Part shown: one piece after another, positions 1 to 12,980 of the stretch
Layout: each line of letters starts with the position of its first letter
Position numbering within the stretch: the stretch's first letter is position 1
Source: Echinococcus granulosus
Lineage: Eukaryota; Platyhelminthes; Cestoda; Cyclophyllidea; Taeniidae
Length of the DNA: 64,000 bases
Assembly (NCBI RefSeq): GCF_000524195.1
Contig: NW_020170408.1
Location: forward strand, 673,010-737,009
Direction of reading: 5' to 3'
Position numbers and translations under genes: made by a program
The notes under the pieces: generated by a model
What the model saw: the letters and a program-made list of their open reading frames with translations, nothing else
Databases searched by the model: none
Told to the model about the DNA's origin: nothing

Positions 1-3000
1 CAAAAGTTGTCTCGTTTTGTCGATAGTGATGGTGACGGCATTATGGATCATCTGGAAGACGAGAACAACGATGGAATTCCTGATGCTCTTGAAGGCGATG
101 CCAACGGTGATGGGGTCGCGGATTACTTGGAAGATGCAGATGGAGATGGAATCCCTGATTATCTTGAAGATGCTGATGGAGACGGGATCCCCGACTATCT
201 GGATGAAGATCCAAGTATCTTCACATTGACTCACTTCAAACAGGCAAGACTTTCATCAAAAATAGATAAGGATGGAGATGGAATTCCTGACGCTTTAAAA
301 GATGACTCAGATGGCGATGGTATTCCAGACTACTTGGAGGATTCTGACGGTGATGGGATTCCCGACTATCTAGAAGACCAAGACGGCGATGGCATTCCGA
401 ATTATCTCGATGTTGATGCCAGCATTGATACCGATCTTCCAGTCGTCACTCCTTCCGATGATAATGACGATGACATCGACTTCAATGATGATGTATTTCA
501 GCAGGATACTAATAACAACGGAATCCCGGATTATCTGGAAGACTGGGATGGTGATGGTATCCCAAACTACCTCGAAGATGCAGACAACGATGGTATTCCC
601 GACTACATGGATAAAAAAGACAATCGAAAGAAAAATAAACCATCATGGAAGCTTGTGAAAGCAAGGCGAATGAAGGATGAAGATGGTGATGGGATTCCGG
701 ACGATCTGGAAGGTGACACTGATGAAGATGGAGTTCCTGATTATATGGAAGACCAAGATGGAGATGGGATTCCTGACTACCTAGACGATGATGTAGATGG
801 TGACGGAGTTAATGATGATGAAGATGATGATGATGGAAATGGAATCCCCGATTATTTGGAAGGCGATAGTGACGGGGACGGTATTCCAGATTATATGGAA
901 GATGAGGATGGTGATGGGATTCCTGATTACTTGGATGAAGACTCTGATGGTGACGGGATTCCAGATCATTTGGAAGGTGACAACGATGGTGATGGCGTTC
1001 CTGACTATCTCGAAGACTCAGATGGCGATGGTATTCCAGACTATCTGGATGAAGATGACGATAACGATGGAATACCGGATCAGCTTGACGCTGATGTGGA
1101 TGGGAATGGGATCCCTGACTATCTAGAAAAGGATTCTGATGGGGACGGAATTCCTGACTACAAAGAAGACGAAGATGGTGATGGTATTCCTGATTACCTT
1201 GATGATGATGCTGATGGAAACGGAGTCCCAGATCATCTAGAGGGTGACTCTGACGGTGATGGGATTCCCGATTATATGGAAGATTCCGATGGTGACGGGA
1301 TCCCCAATTATCTGGATAACGACGACGATTATGACAGCATCCCAGACACTAATGACGATGATGATGACGGAGATGGAGTTCCAGATGATCAGGAGGACAG
1401 TGATGGCGATGGGATCCCTGATTATCTCGATGATGATGACGACAATGATGGGGTCCCAGATGCCGTTGACATCGATGACAATGGCAATGGTATTCCAGAT
1501 TACCTAGAAGGCGATTCGGATGGAGATGGAATTCCCGACTATAAAGAAGATACTGATGGTGACGGAATTCCTGATTATCTAGACGATGATGACGATAACG
1601 ATGGGATCCCCGATTATCTCGACGATGACGATGATGGCGATGGTATTCCCGATGATCTCGAAGGTGATTCTGACGGTGACGGCATTCCAGACTATCAAGA
1701 AGATGAAGATAGTGATGGAATCCCCGACTACCTCGACGAAGACTCTCCAGCTTTTCGTGGCAAGAAGGGATCTCCACCAGTAGCCTCTGCAAAAATACCC
1801 AAGGGGCCGACAGTTGGACATGGAAAGGGTAGGTTGACAGCTAAAATCCGATTGTTTTAGTCTGTAGTGCAAAGGTGGGGTATTTTACCAATTGCTTTTC
1901 TTTTTTTAGTGGTTGATAAAAATAAGAATTGGTGCCCAGATTACTTGGAAATGAAAGATACTGACGGAGATGGAGTGATAGATCTGTATGATGAAGACGA
2001 CGACAATGATGGAATCCCAGATGTTGAAGGTACTCCATATCTCTCCGCTCTGCACGCACGCAGCATTAGCTGTGGACACACATACTTACACGCACACGCA
2101 ACTCCTGGACGGTCTGCTTTCACCTGCCTGTCTGCTTCCGAGACGTGCTTTGTGATTTACCCCACCTCGTGCACTGCACTTGTGGATAACCTGTGCACCA
2201 GTTGTACTTATTTTAGATTAAGTAGCGTCTCTGTCTCAGCCACGTCGCATGGATGGTGCGATGCATGATGGTGATGATGATGTTGGCGTTCGCTGTGGCA
2301 TAGCAGCTTCCAAATTGACTCTTAAAATTTCTCCTTTTAAGCAATCTTTGAACTTGATAAAGCAATGCCTTTGATGCTATTAAAGCTGATATATTACTAC
2401 TTTTGATTTTGATTAACAGACGATGATGATGACAACGATGGCACACCGGATATACACGAAGACAAAGATGGGAATCAAATGTTAGATTATTTGGAAGCAA
2501 AGGACACTGATGGGGATGGGATTCCTGACTACCTTGGCGACAATGATGATGACAATGATGGAATTCCTGATAGTGAAGATGATGACGATGATAACGATGG
2601 TAAGCGTCGGGGTTCAAGGCAGTCTTACGGGGTATAGGTTGTTACAAAGTTGATTATGCTTGCAGAACAGAGTCAAAAAGTGTTGAATATGGTATAATAT
2701 TTCCTGCATCCATTTGTTTTGGGATGTTACAGGAATTCCAGATGATGAGGAAGATGAGAACATGAATTCTGTGCCTGACACAATGGAAATGAAGGATTCC
2801 GACGGCGATGGTATGTTGGTTCTAGTGTTGGCTTGAATAGCTTTTATCCATGGGGCTTAATGGTCTCTTTAAGCTCACTTTATTCCCGTGCAATTGAAGT
2901 ATTGTGGCAATGGAAATAATCCTGAAGGAGTTATAGGCGTCCTAGGGAGGTAGGAGACCAGTTGCATAGTTGGTATGGGTACGGCTGCATTCCACCAGTG

Positions 3001-6000
3001 CACGGGCCGAGTCGAAGAAAAATAGACTGTCTGCATACCACCGTATATTCACTCGACTTCCTTGTAGGCATCATCGACTTACTAGACACCGATGATGACA
3101 ACGACGGAGTTCCTGACTATCTCGACAGTGACGATGATGAGGATGGCATTCCAGATGACAAGGAGGATTCTGACGGTGATGGAATTCCTGACAAACAGGA
3201 GAAGACTCGACCTCCCAGAAGAATTCCACCGCCACCAACCAAGATTAGTGAGTTGGCTTTACCTCTGAGTTGATTGGTTAGCGATCTTCTGGGCATCTTT
3301 TATTGGTTTGTTTTATTCTGACCGGTTACTTGATTGGGTACTTATATAAATCTCACAAGTGTGTTAGACTACGAAAACCGTCGGAAATTTGACTGACTTT
3401 AACATTCAACGTTCAATGCAGAAGACCCTAACTGAAAAAGTTGATGAAATCGCTTTTAAAGAAACCGTGGCTAATTTTTTTGAGGACAGGCAAAAAACAA
3501 ATGCGTAAAGTGATTTTATTAGTCGTTTGCTTATGCTCAGTATCACGGCATGATCTTCAGTTGATTTACATTTACATTTTACATTTGTTTAGTTTCAAAC
3601 TACAAATGTACTGCTGTCTTAGCATTGAAGAACCAGGAAGGTCTTGGTAGATTAATCTTCTTTCTGATTCATGCCTTTAATCAAATATCCTTAGGGCAAT
3701 TTTCTCACTCACAAAAAACCTACCATGTCTTCCGAATTTTTGTATATTTCAGTTGGGAAACCAATGACTGCAAAACCGCCTACAATTGCAAAGCCGTCCA
3801 AAACAATCGTCGATCCGAGTAATTCCACTGTGGCTTTATACCCTCCACTTCCATGCATGCGCAAGGCTTCATTCTGATCGCGCTTCCGTGAATTTTAGCC
3901 CCACAAACTGTTGCTAAGCCATCGATCAAACCCGGTAATCGCATGACCGTTGATGTAGATTGTAGTCTACTTGTTATGCTCGTTAATTCACAGCTGAAAA
4001 TGAATGCACATTACCACTAAAGTAAGATCTAATGATGCGAAAGGCAAGAAAACGAAATTTTTTTGTCTCATGTCACTTTACACTTGAGACAAAAATCTAC
4101 TTTTTTAAGTTTTAATTGGTTTGGAAGAGTCGAATTTTTAAGATGCATGGCAGTAGGTGAGGTAGTATCTTCAAATTTGGTCAAAAAATTTATTAATTCA
4201 ATTATTTGGACTGGTTTTTTCCCGTGGAAGAATTTTTTGCCTTATTTCTCAAGTCAGATATAGATTCGCCTTGCATCCCCTACCGTTTCTTACGTCTTTT
4301 TCAACTGGTTATCGGTTTCATTTCGATTTTGGCACCTGGAGCATTTCCACGTCAAACCTCCTAGCAACTTTTATAATCACGTAATTAAAAACAAAAAAGT
4401 ATTCCACGTCTTCCGTTGATGGGCACATCTAAAGTGACTCTGTGTTGGGTGGGCTTAATATGCTTGCCTTGATTGGTTCTCTCTACGCTTATGCGCTACA
4501 TAAATGGATTCATTTAATTTTTGATGCTCTAGTGCATGATCATCTAAGTTCGTGGTGGATTTAATGAGCTAAGCTAACTTTGATTCTGCAACCGAGAAGA
4601 CCATTGCTTCTCAATCGTTTGCCCCAAGATCCTGGTCTCTACTGAGTACGCAAACACTTGGATTGTACCACCTTGATTTACTTCAGAATCACTGTAGATA
4701 CTCACATTTTTTTCATGTCTCATCTAATTTATGCAATTTATTTACGAAGTATCACATTTTATGACGCAATGAACTCGTCCTTTTTGATCTGGTCATTTAG
4801 TTAAACGCATGGCCTTAACTCCTTACTTTGTGAACGAATTAGACGCTACTTTTTGGCTAACGCATCCCTTTGTGAATTTGTTTACCGACTGCAATGGAAC
4901 AACACTTGTGACGAACTCGAAAATGACTCGAAGTAACTTTGATTTGAGAAGAGAAAAAGGGAATCAACTCTGTGGGACACTGAGCCAGCCCAGTAGTGCA
5001 CGATCCACCCTTCTGGAATTGGAATTCTGCAGGGAACTCCTGTCCTACCTTGCCATAGGCAGATGCTTTGAAAGTTTGAGTTCGTAGTTGCCGAAGACAT
5101 AATGAAATCACGCCTTATTTCTTACAGCCAAAGTGATGACATCAAGGAGGAAAGTGAAGAAGGCAGAAGACGATGAGGCAGTGAGTAATTCCTACCTCCT
5201 ATCCACCATCCGTGCGCATATTCAGATCACCCTGAGCCCAATGCTCTCAGGTTTGTTGAGTTGACGAGAGTGCTACCAGTGTCTCTACTACTAATCCATT
5301 AATGGTAATAATAGCCGTCTATGGTGCTTTAGTCTCTCCTATCGCTTTCCCCAAGCATGGCTTCAGTGTCTCCTGGTGTCGGTTTAGGCAGAAACCCGCT
5401 TCGTCGGGAATGCTTTGTTGAAGATCTGAATGCCTCTTGATATTGTCACAAGAAAAATCGTAAATAATCAACAGGGGGAAAAGTTTTCACTGTGTACTCC
5501 TGAAATAAGCCTCAATCAATTCATTAGCATCCGTTACTGTATATCTTTTAAGCAATCATCCGAGCATGTGTGGTTATGGGTGGCTAAATCTCCTCTTTCG
5601 GAAAAGTCCTGTCGATATATCTCAGTGTTTTCCTCAAAAGTTTATCCTTAGTATGATGATTAAGATTCATGCGTACTACTGAATTTTATTTCAGTAAAAG
5701 CTTGGAACTATTAACCTATCCGCTCAAATATACTAATTGATTCCATTTTTTAAGGACGTAGATTTGAGTGCTTCCATTATTGTACTTTTATCATCCTTGA
5801 ACATTTCAAAAAAATTTTTAATGAAATTTAACTTCAAGTCGGTCAATTGCATTCTGCAGTTTCATTGTCGTAGCCAGATGGTCATCACTATCCTTCATTG
5901 TAATGTTCACGTAGGTTTGTTGCGACGCTCTCTTTTATCTGACATTTTGGTCCAGGAAACAGAAATCGGGCGTGGTTGCTTAGGGACAAAGTGGTGCATG

Positions 6001-7319
6001 GCGTAGAAATGTGGCGTATCGAAAGCCATTTTTCACCACAAGTCACTTTTGTGGGGAACAGTCGCCGCGTTGTTGCTAATCTATGAGAAAGGGTTAAAGA
6101 TGATGGAGACGTTGGTATTTTTTGGAGTCTATTGCCCTCGGTTAATGTATGTCATCTGTGACTCGTTCGTCTAGCAGCTCCCACAATTTTCCCCTTTCAG
6201 TGGATGTAGGTATAGATTCGTTATCCCATTACCCACTTGAAATAGTGCTGGAATTTCTTCACACGCAGGTATTAAATGACTTGAAACAAGAGGTACTCAG
6301 AAGTATTTGTAATCAAGACTGAAATATCTGTTTAAGCGTGGTGCGCCCACCTTTGAATGGTTCACCATCGGAATTTGTTTGGGCCGGGCGCTCTTATGCC
6401 GTCCTCCAAATTTGATGTCGCAGCTCTGGGAGCAAGTCAAACTCGATTCTTCGAGTAGACAAGCTTGAATCACGTCCATCGGATAGAACCGCCACGTCGT
6501 GAGGCCAGACTAGGGCAAAATGGGCTGCACCATGCGGTAGGCATATTCAATCAGCCGTAGAAGTCACTACAGAGAGGTAGTTTGAAAAAAAGCACAAATT
6601 CCCTTACGGTCTTGGCGCACAGTCAAAGCTTTTATTAAACAGGCTTTGGTTGAATGTCAACCTCTTAACGATGCCTTAGACTCTCGGCTTTTCTACTTTT
6701 TTACCCCAACAACAATTAAACGCTCTGCTGTCATGCTATTTAAATCAGAGTATATCCCCTTCAGTTTGCCTCACATTATTCAAACGCTTTTTTTGCTTTA
6801 GAAAACGCTTGTCCTCAGGTTTTGGTATTCTTTGACACCCTCGCACTGCCAAAAGGTAGATAGGAAGGAAGGCGCATATTTCCATTTTCAATTTGTGTCA
6901 GGTCATGGTCGGGATACTCTATTTGAGATGTTAAGCCACTTTTATTTTGACGATGTGCTTAACCTAGTAAAATCCGCCCTCTTTCGAAGACCATTGATGA
7001 TCTATTTATGACGTATTGGAGTTCCCTTCACCCGCATGTCATTATGCACGAGCCGTGGCCAAATCTAACTGACCAGAAAGCGCAACATTTGTACACTCCT
7101 TTTCTTCCAGAAAAAGCACCGACGAAGAAGCGACCGGTATTCGACAGTGACATTGATGACGACGAAGTGAAATCTGTTTTTGGGAAAGCACCGAAACCGA
7201 AGAAAAAGACGCCTGCGTACTCCGACGAAAATGAGGAGTCTTCGAAACCCTCGGTTCTACGTCAGGTTGTGCAAAGTGTGCTTCGGCGCATGGAAGCCAT
7301 ATTCGGTGTGGACGAGTAG
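1..7319 (+). CDS. Acidic thrombospondin-type-3-like calcium-binding repeat protein, 3' part, eight exons
   Basis: Exons by splice consensus and phase: <1-1828, 1910-2029, 2420-2599, 2733-2810, 3068-3247, 3753-3818, 5128-5184, 7111-7319 (stop TAG). The joined frame is open for 905 residues; the start and any signal peptide lie left of the window. About 50 repeats of the type DxDGDGIPDYLE follow one another, 40 of them in the first exon. Such Asp/Asn/Gly-rich loops bind calcium in thrombospondin type 3 repeats, so calcium binding is likely. Two basic inserts interrupt the first exon (about residues 74-87 and 203-224). The later exons turn Pro/Lys-rich (KTRPPRR, KKAPTKKRPVF) and end in VLRRMEAIFGVDE. 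Every visible intron is phase 1, which keeps all inner exons symmetric. The cellular role is unknown: an extracellular matrix or secreted protein fits the repeats, while the basic tail leaves other sites open. The family call is firm; the last two exons are less certain than the first five. Confidence 0.87.
22..1743 (+). repeat. Coding tandem array of about 40 GIPDYLED-type repeats
   Basis: The first exon carries 40 copies of a 12-13 residue unit centred on G(I/V)P(D/N). From about base 830 a higher-order unit is visible: NGIPDYLEGD, then SDGDGIPDY.ED, then DGDGIPDYLDDD, repeated with short acidic spacers such as DDDNDGIPD. The DNA is likewise repetitive, with gatggtgatgggattcc and close variants. 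This coding periodicity also produces the long open frames seen on the opposite strand and in other frames. Confidence 0.93.
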
Positions 7320-8886
7320 ATCTGCGCTCTCCTGTGCTTTAGGTGTAGCCGGCTTCCTCATAGCCCGAGGAGGCCTATTTCCCGCTCATCTTTCGCTCAA
7401 AATGCACACACACACATGTGACATTCTGCCGCCGTCATGGATACCACACTTAGCCTAAGAGCTGTAGTTACTCTCTCACTCTCACTCCCCGCATATTTGT
7501 ATATCATATCAGGAGTGAGACTTCGACATCTCCTTCTACTTGATCAGCTCTTGCGCCCGACTTTCGATTTCACTTTACCTCCTACGCATGTACGTGCGTA
7601 TGTGTATCATCTTTACTTACTCCTGTGGCTTATTCCCTTTTCCCCACTTTTCTTCGTTACTCTTTCTCTCATGCCGTTCTGCTGATTTCCAAGTGAAATC
7701 TGGTGAAGCGGATTATGTGTGAAGACAGAACGAACTGCCTCAGTGGAGGACGATAGAATATCCACTTTATTTGTATGGAGTCTTCACTTTTTCCACGATT
7801 TTTCTGGGGTGAGATTGCCTGTACTTGCGCCTTCTACTTGCGTTGTTTAAGTAGCTTATCCAGGGTTCCCCTAAGTCAAATCTACGACGTTCAATTTTTT
7901 TCACGTCAAGTTACCATGATTATTTCGAACCTCGAGCTGCTTTTTCTTTGAAGGTGGTAGTCAACGTGATTGCTGAGATTGGATTAAGCTACACAACAAA
8001 GAAAACAGTGCGTGTATGACTCGTGGGAGGCCACTCCTAGCGATGACACAAACGCAGTCACCAGGGTGTAGCTGTGAATATAAAGGCAATTAACTGTCTT
8101 GCAGTGAAGTGTCCCTCTGTCTTTCTGGTGAGAAAGCTGGATCCCTGACTTTGTGGATGGCTATAGGACATTCAACAACGGAAGCACCTCGCATACCGGT
8201 CGTGTTTTAGGCGAATTCGCTTAACACAGTAGCATCTACCGGTTTTGTTCTTCTCCCATTCCTCCCCTCCCCGTTGCTATCCGGCCACTTATTTAATGAA
8301 TACCCAACATCTTGCAGATAGAGCTGCCTTTGCATATGCTTGCAATTTGCGAACTTGAGACCAGGGTGACTGCCGATTGTTGGGGCGGTTTCGACGGTCT
8401 CCCCACCGTGGATCCCTACGAACTCACTGACTCATAGCTCCCTTATTTTTTCCGAGGATTTAGTGCAGTATCCAAGACCTGAAGCTCATCACTGTCCGTC
8501 TCATGCGCTGGTTTTGCTTACCCTTTAAGCGGACCCTAGAGTCCTACCACTTACTAGCTGATTTTGGCGATTAATGACTTAGGTGATACGTCAAATTTAG
8601 TAGCAGAACCGTAGGAGACTAGAGAAATCCTTGCATATTGCTTGATTACAATGACCCGCCTTCCCGACGTGAGAGGCGCAAATAACACCAGCAGATGAAC
8701 ATCCGCAAGAGCTACTTATAAAGTTAATTAAGTAGGTTACAGAGAAGCGCTCGCATGCACACTGGCACAGGCAAGGAGGGCACACACAAAAGCGGTAGGA
8801 GCAAGGGCTGAAGAACGGGGATGGGAAGAGGTGAGGGGATAAGAGAGTGGAATGCCAAGGATGGGGAGGGAGAGTAAGGAGCCGGT
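7320..8886. other. Convergent intergenic region between the acidic-repeat gene and PFDN2
   Basis: This holds the 3' flanks of two converging genes. It is rich in pyrimidine runs (tctctcactctcactccc near 7470). Short open frames here have no recognisable domain or splice signals. I see no clear AATAAA for either gene, so the transcript ends are not placed. Confidence 0.5.
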
Positions 8887-11800
8887 CTACGTGACAAGGA
8901 CTCCAGAGGATGCAGAGGCTGCGGAGGCACCACCACCACTCTTTTCACCACTGTCGCTGCCACTGGTCCCGGTGGCGCCACTGCCATTATCAACGGGATC
9001 CTCACCAGCCAATCGGATCTTGTGCTCCTCCTTGTAGACCTGCAGTTCCACTCCTTTCTCATCGAATTGGCGTCGTAGAGCCTCTAGGGCCTCGGCCATC
9101 TATGGAGAAGGAAAAAAGCAATTAAACAAACTTCAATTTAGACAGTGTTGGTCGCAGCGCCATTCTTGAAGCCCAAGCACTTTTATTAATCTGACGATTT
9201 ATTGGACTTTAAAAGCAAACCAAAACATTAGATTCCACATCGGACACCGCATCAATCCTCGAATCGACTACTTTCAAGGCAGTTTGAGACTCCATTATTT
9301 TTTACCATGATTTCATCTGGACTGCTATTATCAGATGACAGTAAAGTTCAAAGTCTACCCAATTGTACTTCACACTTTTCAACTTGTAAAAGTGCGTCAT
9401 TCCCAGATTGTCTGCTGGCTGTCTTGTGATGAGAAATGGAATTTGTACTCCGGTACTAGATAAACATACTTCCTTCTTAAAAGAATATGCTCGCATTGCA
9501 TATGCGTGTGTATACGGCGGTCTGTAGGCGGGCTCGCTCACTGATTAAAAGCCAGATGACAATTACGACTTCCACCTATCTGTCCACTTACTTTCACGGT
9601 AGGATACAACTCGAAGATGTGCGAGAAAAGGCCCCCTGTGGGTCAGTCAAATGAAACAAAGTCCACTTCTTACAAGAAGACACACGAGCAGCAAAAAAAA
9701 ACTTCCTCATACCACACTTTAAAAGGAGGAGGAGGAGGAGAATGAGACTGCTCCGCATTCATACACCCTGAACGTAGGCATTCGCCTTTTCTTGGCCTTA
9801 GCATTAGACAAGCGCATGAAAGTTGACTGGAAAAATGAGGAGTAAAAGTGAAACTACAACGGTGGTGACTACGAATAAATTTTTGTTCTTACGCTCTCAA
9901 AAAACGAAAAAGCTATGCAAATCGTGAAATTCGTAGCGAATTGGCGCCATTTCGAGGAGGAATTAATAGAATAAAGTCGTTTTAAAACCAATGAACCTGT
10001 TTTATCATCATAAATGAGGTGAATAAAAGCAAAATGGTTTATTTTGCCCCTAATGCCCAGTCTAAGAGTGAAAAGAGAGACTGGCAGTTCGTCACTGAAA
10101 CAGGCACACTGATTTGGACCTAAAGGCTGATAGGAGGTGCATGAGATGATCCAAAGCGCAAATGACTAACTGGCCACAGATAAAAATTTCACAAGTTGAA
10201 GTTGAAAAATTGGTGCAAAAAGGTTTAAGGTACTACGCTATAGTAAAAAAATTTGTTTCCTACCACCATGAGTAAAAAATTCAAACGAACTGCACTTCAT
10301 TCATTTCCACAATTTTCCGAAAAAACACCAAGAAGCATTCAAATATCTGTCACTCAAAAAAGCCAAAAAATGATCTTTTGGAAGAAAATCACTTCTTGAA
10401 GCGTAGTCTTACAACTCTAAACGGGTAAAATGCGTAAATAAACGCCGATTGGCAATGACAAAAAAGGGGTCCGCGTTCAGAAGCACAGGAATGCAACGCA
10501 CAAATGCGGTACCATTTCAAGGGGATAGCATTGATAATCCAGAGAAAGTTATTGGGAGATATCGTGCGAAAAAGCATCACCAACTTTCCCCGCAACTGTA
10601 TTAAAGCGATAACAAAACAAAATCATCGAAACTGCACCACACATTGATCTTCAAATGATCAAATTGTTCAACGAGAAAAAACACAATTGCCAAGCTCCCC
10701 AAAGAATATAATCATTTGCCCTAAGAAAATAAGTCCTAATTTCTCGGGTGCAGCGGGCAACAGGAAAGAGCAGTTGGCCCGGAACGGAAATGCGAATTTG
10801 TGTGTGGGAGGTGCGATGAACTTTTCTTGTTTTGTAAATGCAAAAGGGTGAAGCTAATCACCTCATTCTCACACAACACATCACAGCACAATGTCCTTCC
10901 TTGTCACAGGTTAGTGGACCTGCTCGTTTGAGAAACTAATTGCGCAACAGACAAAAAAAGATTCCTTTGCAAAAGCCCTGATGATTCGGTCAAGATGACT
11001 CAGCTCTGATAAAAACCAAAGGGAAGTCAAAATCACACATAACTTTGCGTGGGCCTAAAATGTCGAAAATGTGTGACCTGGTACACAGTCTAAAGGATTT
11101 TCGTGCGCGTGTAAACAAAGGTTTAACTAGAAAATTCTGAGGAAGCAGAGTGAAAAAGAACAGGAGAAATTAACTATAGGGGGTTGTGAAATGACAACTA
11201 GATCAAGCATGTTCCACTATTTAAAGTAAAACTCAAACCCAGTTGATAGTACAATACCCTTTGTTAACGAAAACACATAGGAAAATCCGAAAACAACTTC
11301 TCAAATTATAATTTGGATCGACCTAGTAATGCTTCAGACTACAAAAATCAACCTTCAAACAAATTAATATGTAGTGTGTGCTTAGATTTAAATGAATGGG
11401 TTAAATATAGCAACTATGCAATAAAAGACTTAGATAGGGTTATCACTGCCTAAAAACTTTGTCGAGCAATCGACTCATTACGAGAAAGTACGAAACCTAA
11501 TTGTTTGATAAAAAAGAGCACGCATTTAGCCGTAGCATTTTGCAAATGACGAAGCCACGATAAGTTTGGAAGGGCATCAATGCGTACAAAGTAGTCAGGA
11601 GCGTAAGCGTGCGTATTTCTTGAATGCAAGAAATAAGACGCTGGCTTTTTTAGTTACTTATGGCACCGCCATTTTTCCTGAAGAATTTTGAATATTTATA
11701 CTGTCAAAATATTTAAAAATAATAACAAAGTACTGATTTATCATGGGGAGAATATCGATCCAAGGAGGGATTTTGAAGAATCACATCGACAGGTGAAATA

Positions 11801-12980
11801 GATCGAACTGAAATTGATTAGAACTTGACCCTGAAAATAATGGCTAGTGCTGTTTCAGTTTAGAGTAATTATTTTTACTTTTACCTCAAACTCACTCGAA
11901 TAAAGACCGAAGTCTGATTAACTATGCAACAAGTACCCACCGCAGTAACAGCTGGCGAGAGTACAGCACACAAAATTTGAGATCACAGTCCGGGTGATTT
12001 GTTTGAGCGACGCTAGTATTTTCAAGAAAACGATGTAGCGATAAAAAACCCCCATAAAAATCAGGTTGTACAACACCCCCGCCGTCAAATAAATTTCTCG
12101 TAGGGATGTGATTTAACGGTTGCGAAAGTTACTACAGATAATTTGAAAACTTAGACAGAAAGCGACTAGGATAAAAAATGGAGACACCAAATAAGCGTAA
12201 GATTTGGTTCGCAGTAATAATGGGGAAAGTACTCAGGTATAGTTCCAGCAACTTCAATTAGAGGAACCAAAAAATTTCACAGACTTCGAGTACTCCATTA
12301 AAATGAGTAAATTGCACTTGCCTTCTTTTCATTCGCCACGAGCGCGGGAAGGACATGTTTAACCTGACGTTCGACCAGTACACCGTCGATTAATCGGAAG
12401 CATTTACGTTCGGAATCCACGTCCTTCAGCACCTTGATGACCATACTATAAGTAAAAGTGGTCATTACATGTGCTTCAATAAAATATTTGCGATTGCGGC
12501 GGTGTTTTAAAATGCTTGTGTTGAGAAACTGCCAATTAGCGAATAAAAAGACAGGCGCAAACAGGAGCAAACAAAAAAGTTTCCACAAATAAAACTTACA
12601 AAAATGTAAAAAATCGGAATGTCGGTGCATCTGATGACACTAGAGTTTTGTCGAACCGTCCAAGTTGTCATTTACGAAATTGTAAGAAAGTTTCAAGGAA
12701 TTTTAAACGCATATTCCTAGAGACCTCCCCAGTCTTCGACAAAACTACTCGTGTAAGTTGAAGTATAATTACCAATATGGCAATATTTAATATCCATAAG
12801 ATCACGTATATTATGGTAATGCCATATCACATAATTATCCACTTACTTATGCTCCCTCTGGTCCATTTCGAGCCCAGTAATTTTATTGGCTATTGCCCTT
12901 TGTTCATAACGCAGTTTCTGAAAACCTTCGACTATCTGCTCTTCAGTCAACGGTTTGATCTTCTCAGTAGCCTCACACAT
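8887..12980 (-). CDS. PFDN2: Prefoldin subunit 2
   Basis: Prefoldin is a cytosolic hexamer that passes unfolded actin and tubulin to the chaperonin CCT; subunit 2 is a beta-type subunit. Exons on the minus strand: 12980-12847, 12445-12322, 9099-8887, giving 156 residues (human 154). The N-terminal part has LTEEQIVEGFQKLRYEQRAI, the middle part has the family core RKCFRLIDGVLVER followed by LPAL, and the last exon has ELQVYKEEHKIRLAGED and ends GVLVT, close to the vertebrate tail SSAGVLVS. The alignment to the human protein runs without gaps across both splice junctions from the second helix to IRL. The ATG at 12980 is chosen because an in-frame TGA lies four codons upstream. The second intron begins with GC instead of GT. 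The gene is divergent to REC8. Confidence 0.96.
9100..12321 (-). other. PFDN2 intron 2, 3.2 kb, with GC donor
   Basis: The acceptor on the minus strand reads TTCTCCATAG before ATGGCCGAGG; the donor reads AAG then GCAAGTG at 12321-12315. The intron is AT-rich with many A runs and has a short GGA microsatellite near 9724-9741. I find no nested gene or recognisable element in it. Confidence 0.8.

Noticed and set aside
20..1740. Regular DNA repeats of about 36-39 bases resembling a CRISPR array
   Set aside because: The period is a multiple of three, the repeats are coding and there are no distinct spacers; the gene is eukaryotic and spliced.
1349..1792. 147-residue open frame on the minus strand, rich in His and Arg
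   Set aside because: It is the antisense shadow of the gat/gac repeat in the acidic-repeat exon; the same explains 781-969, 797-1126 and 2213-2617.
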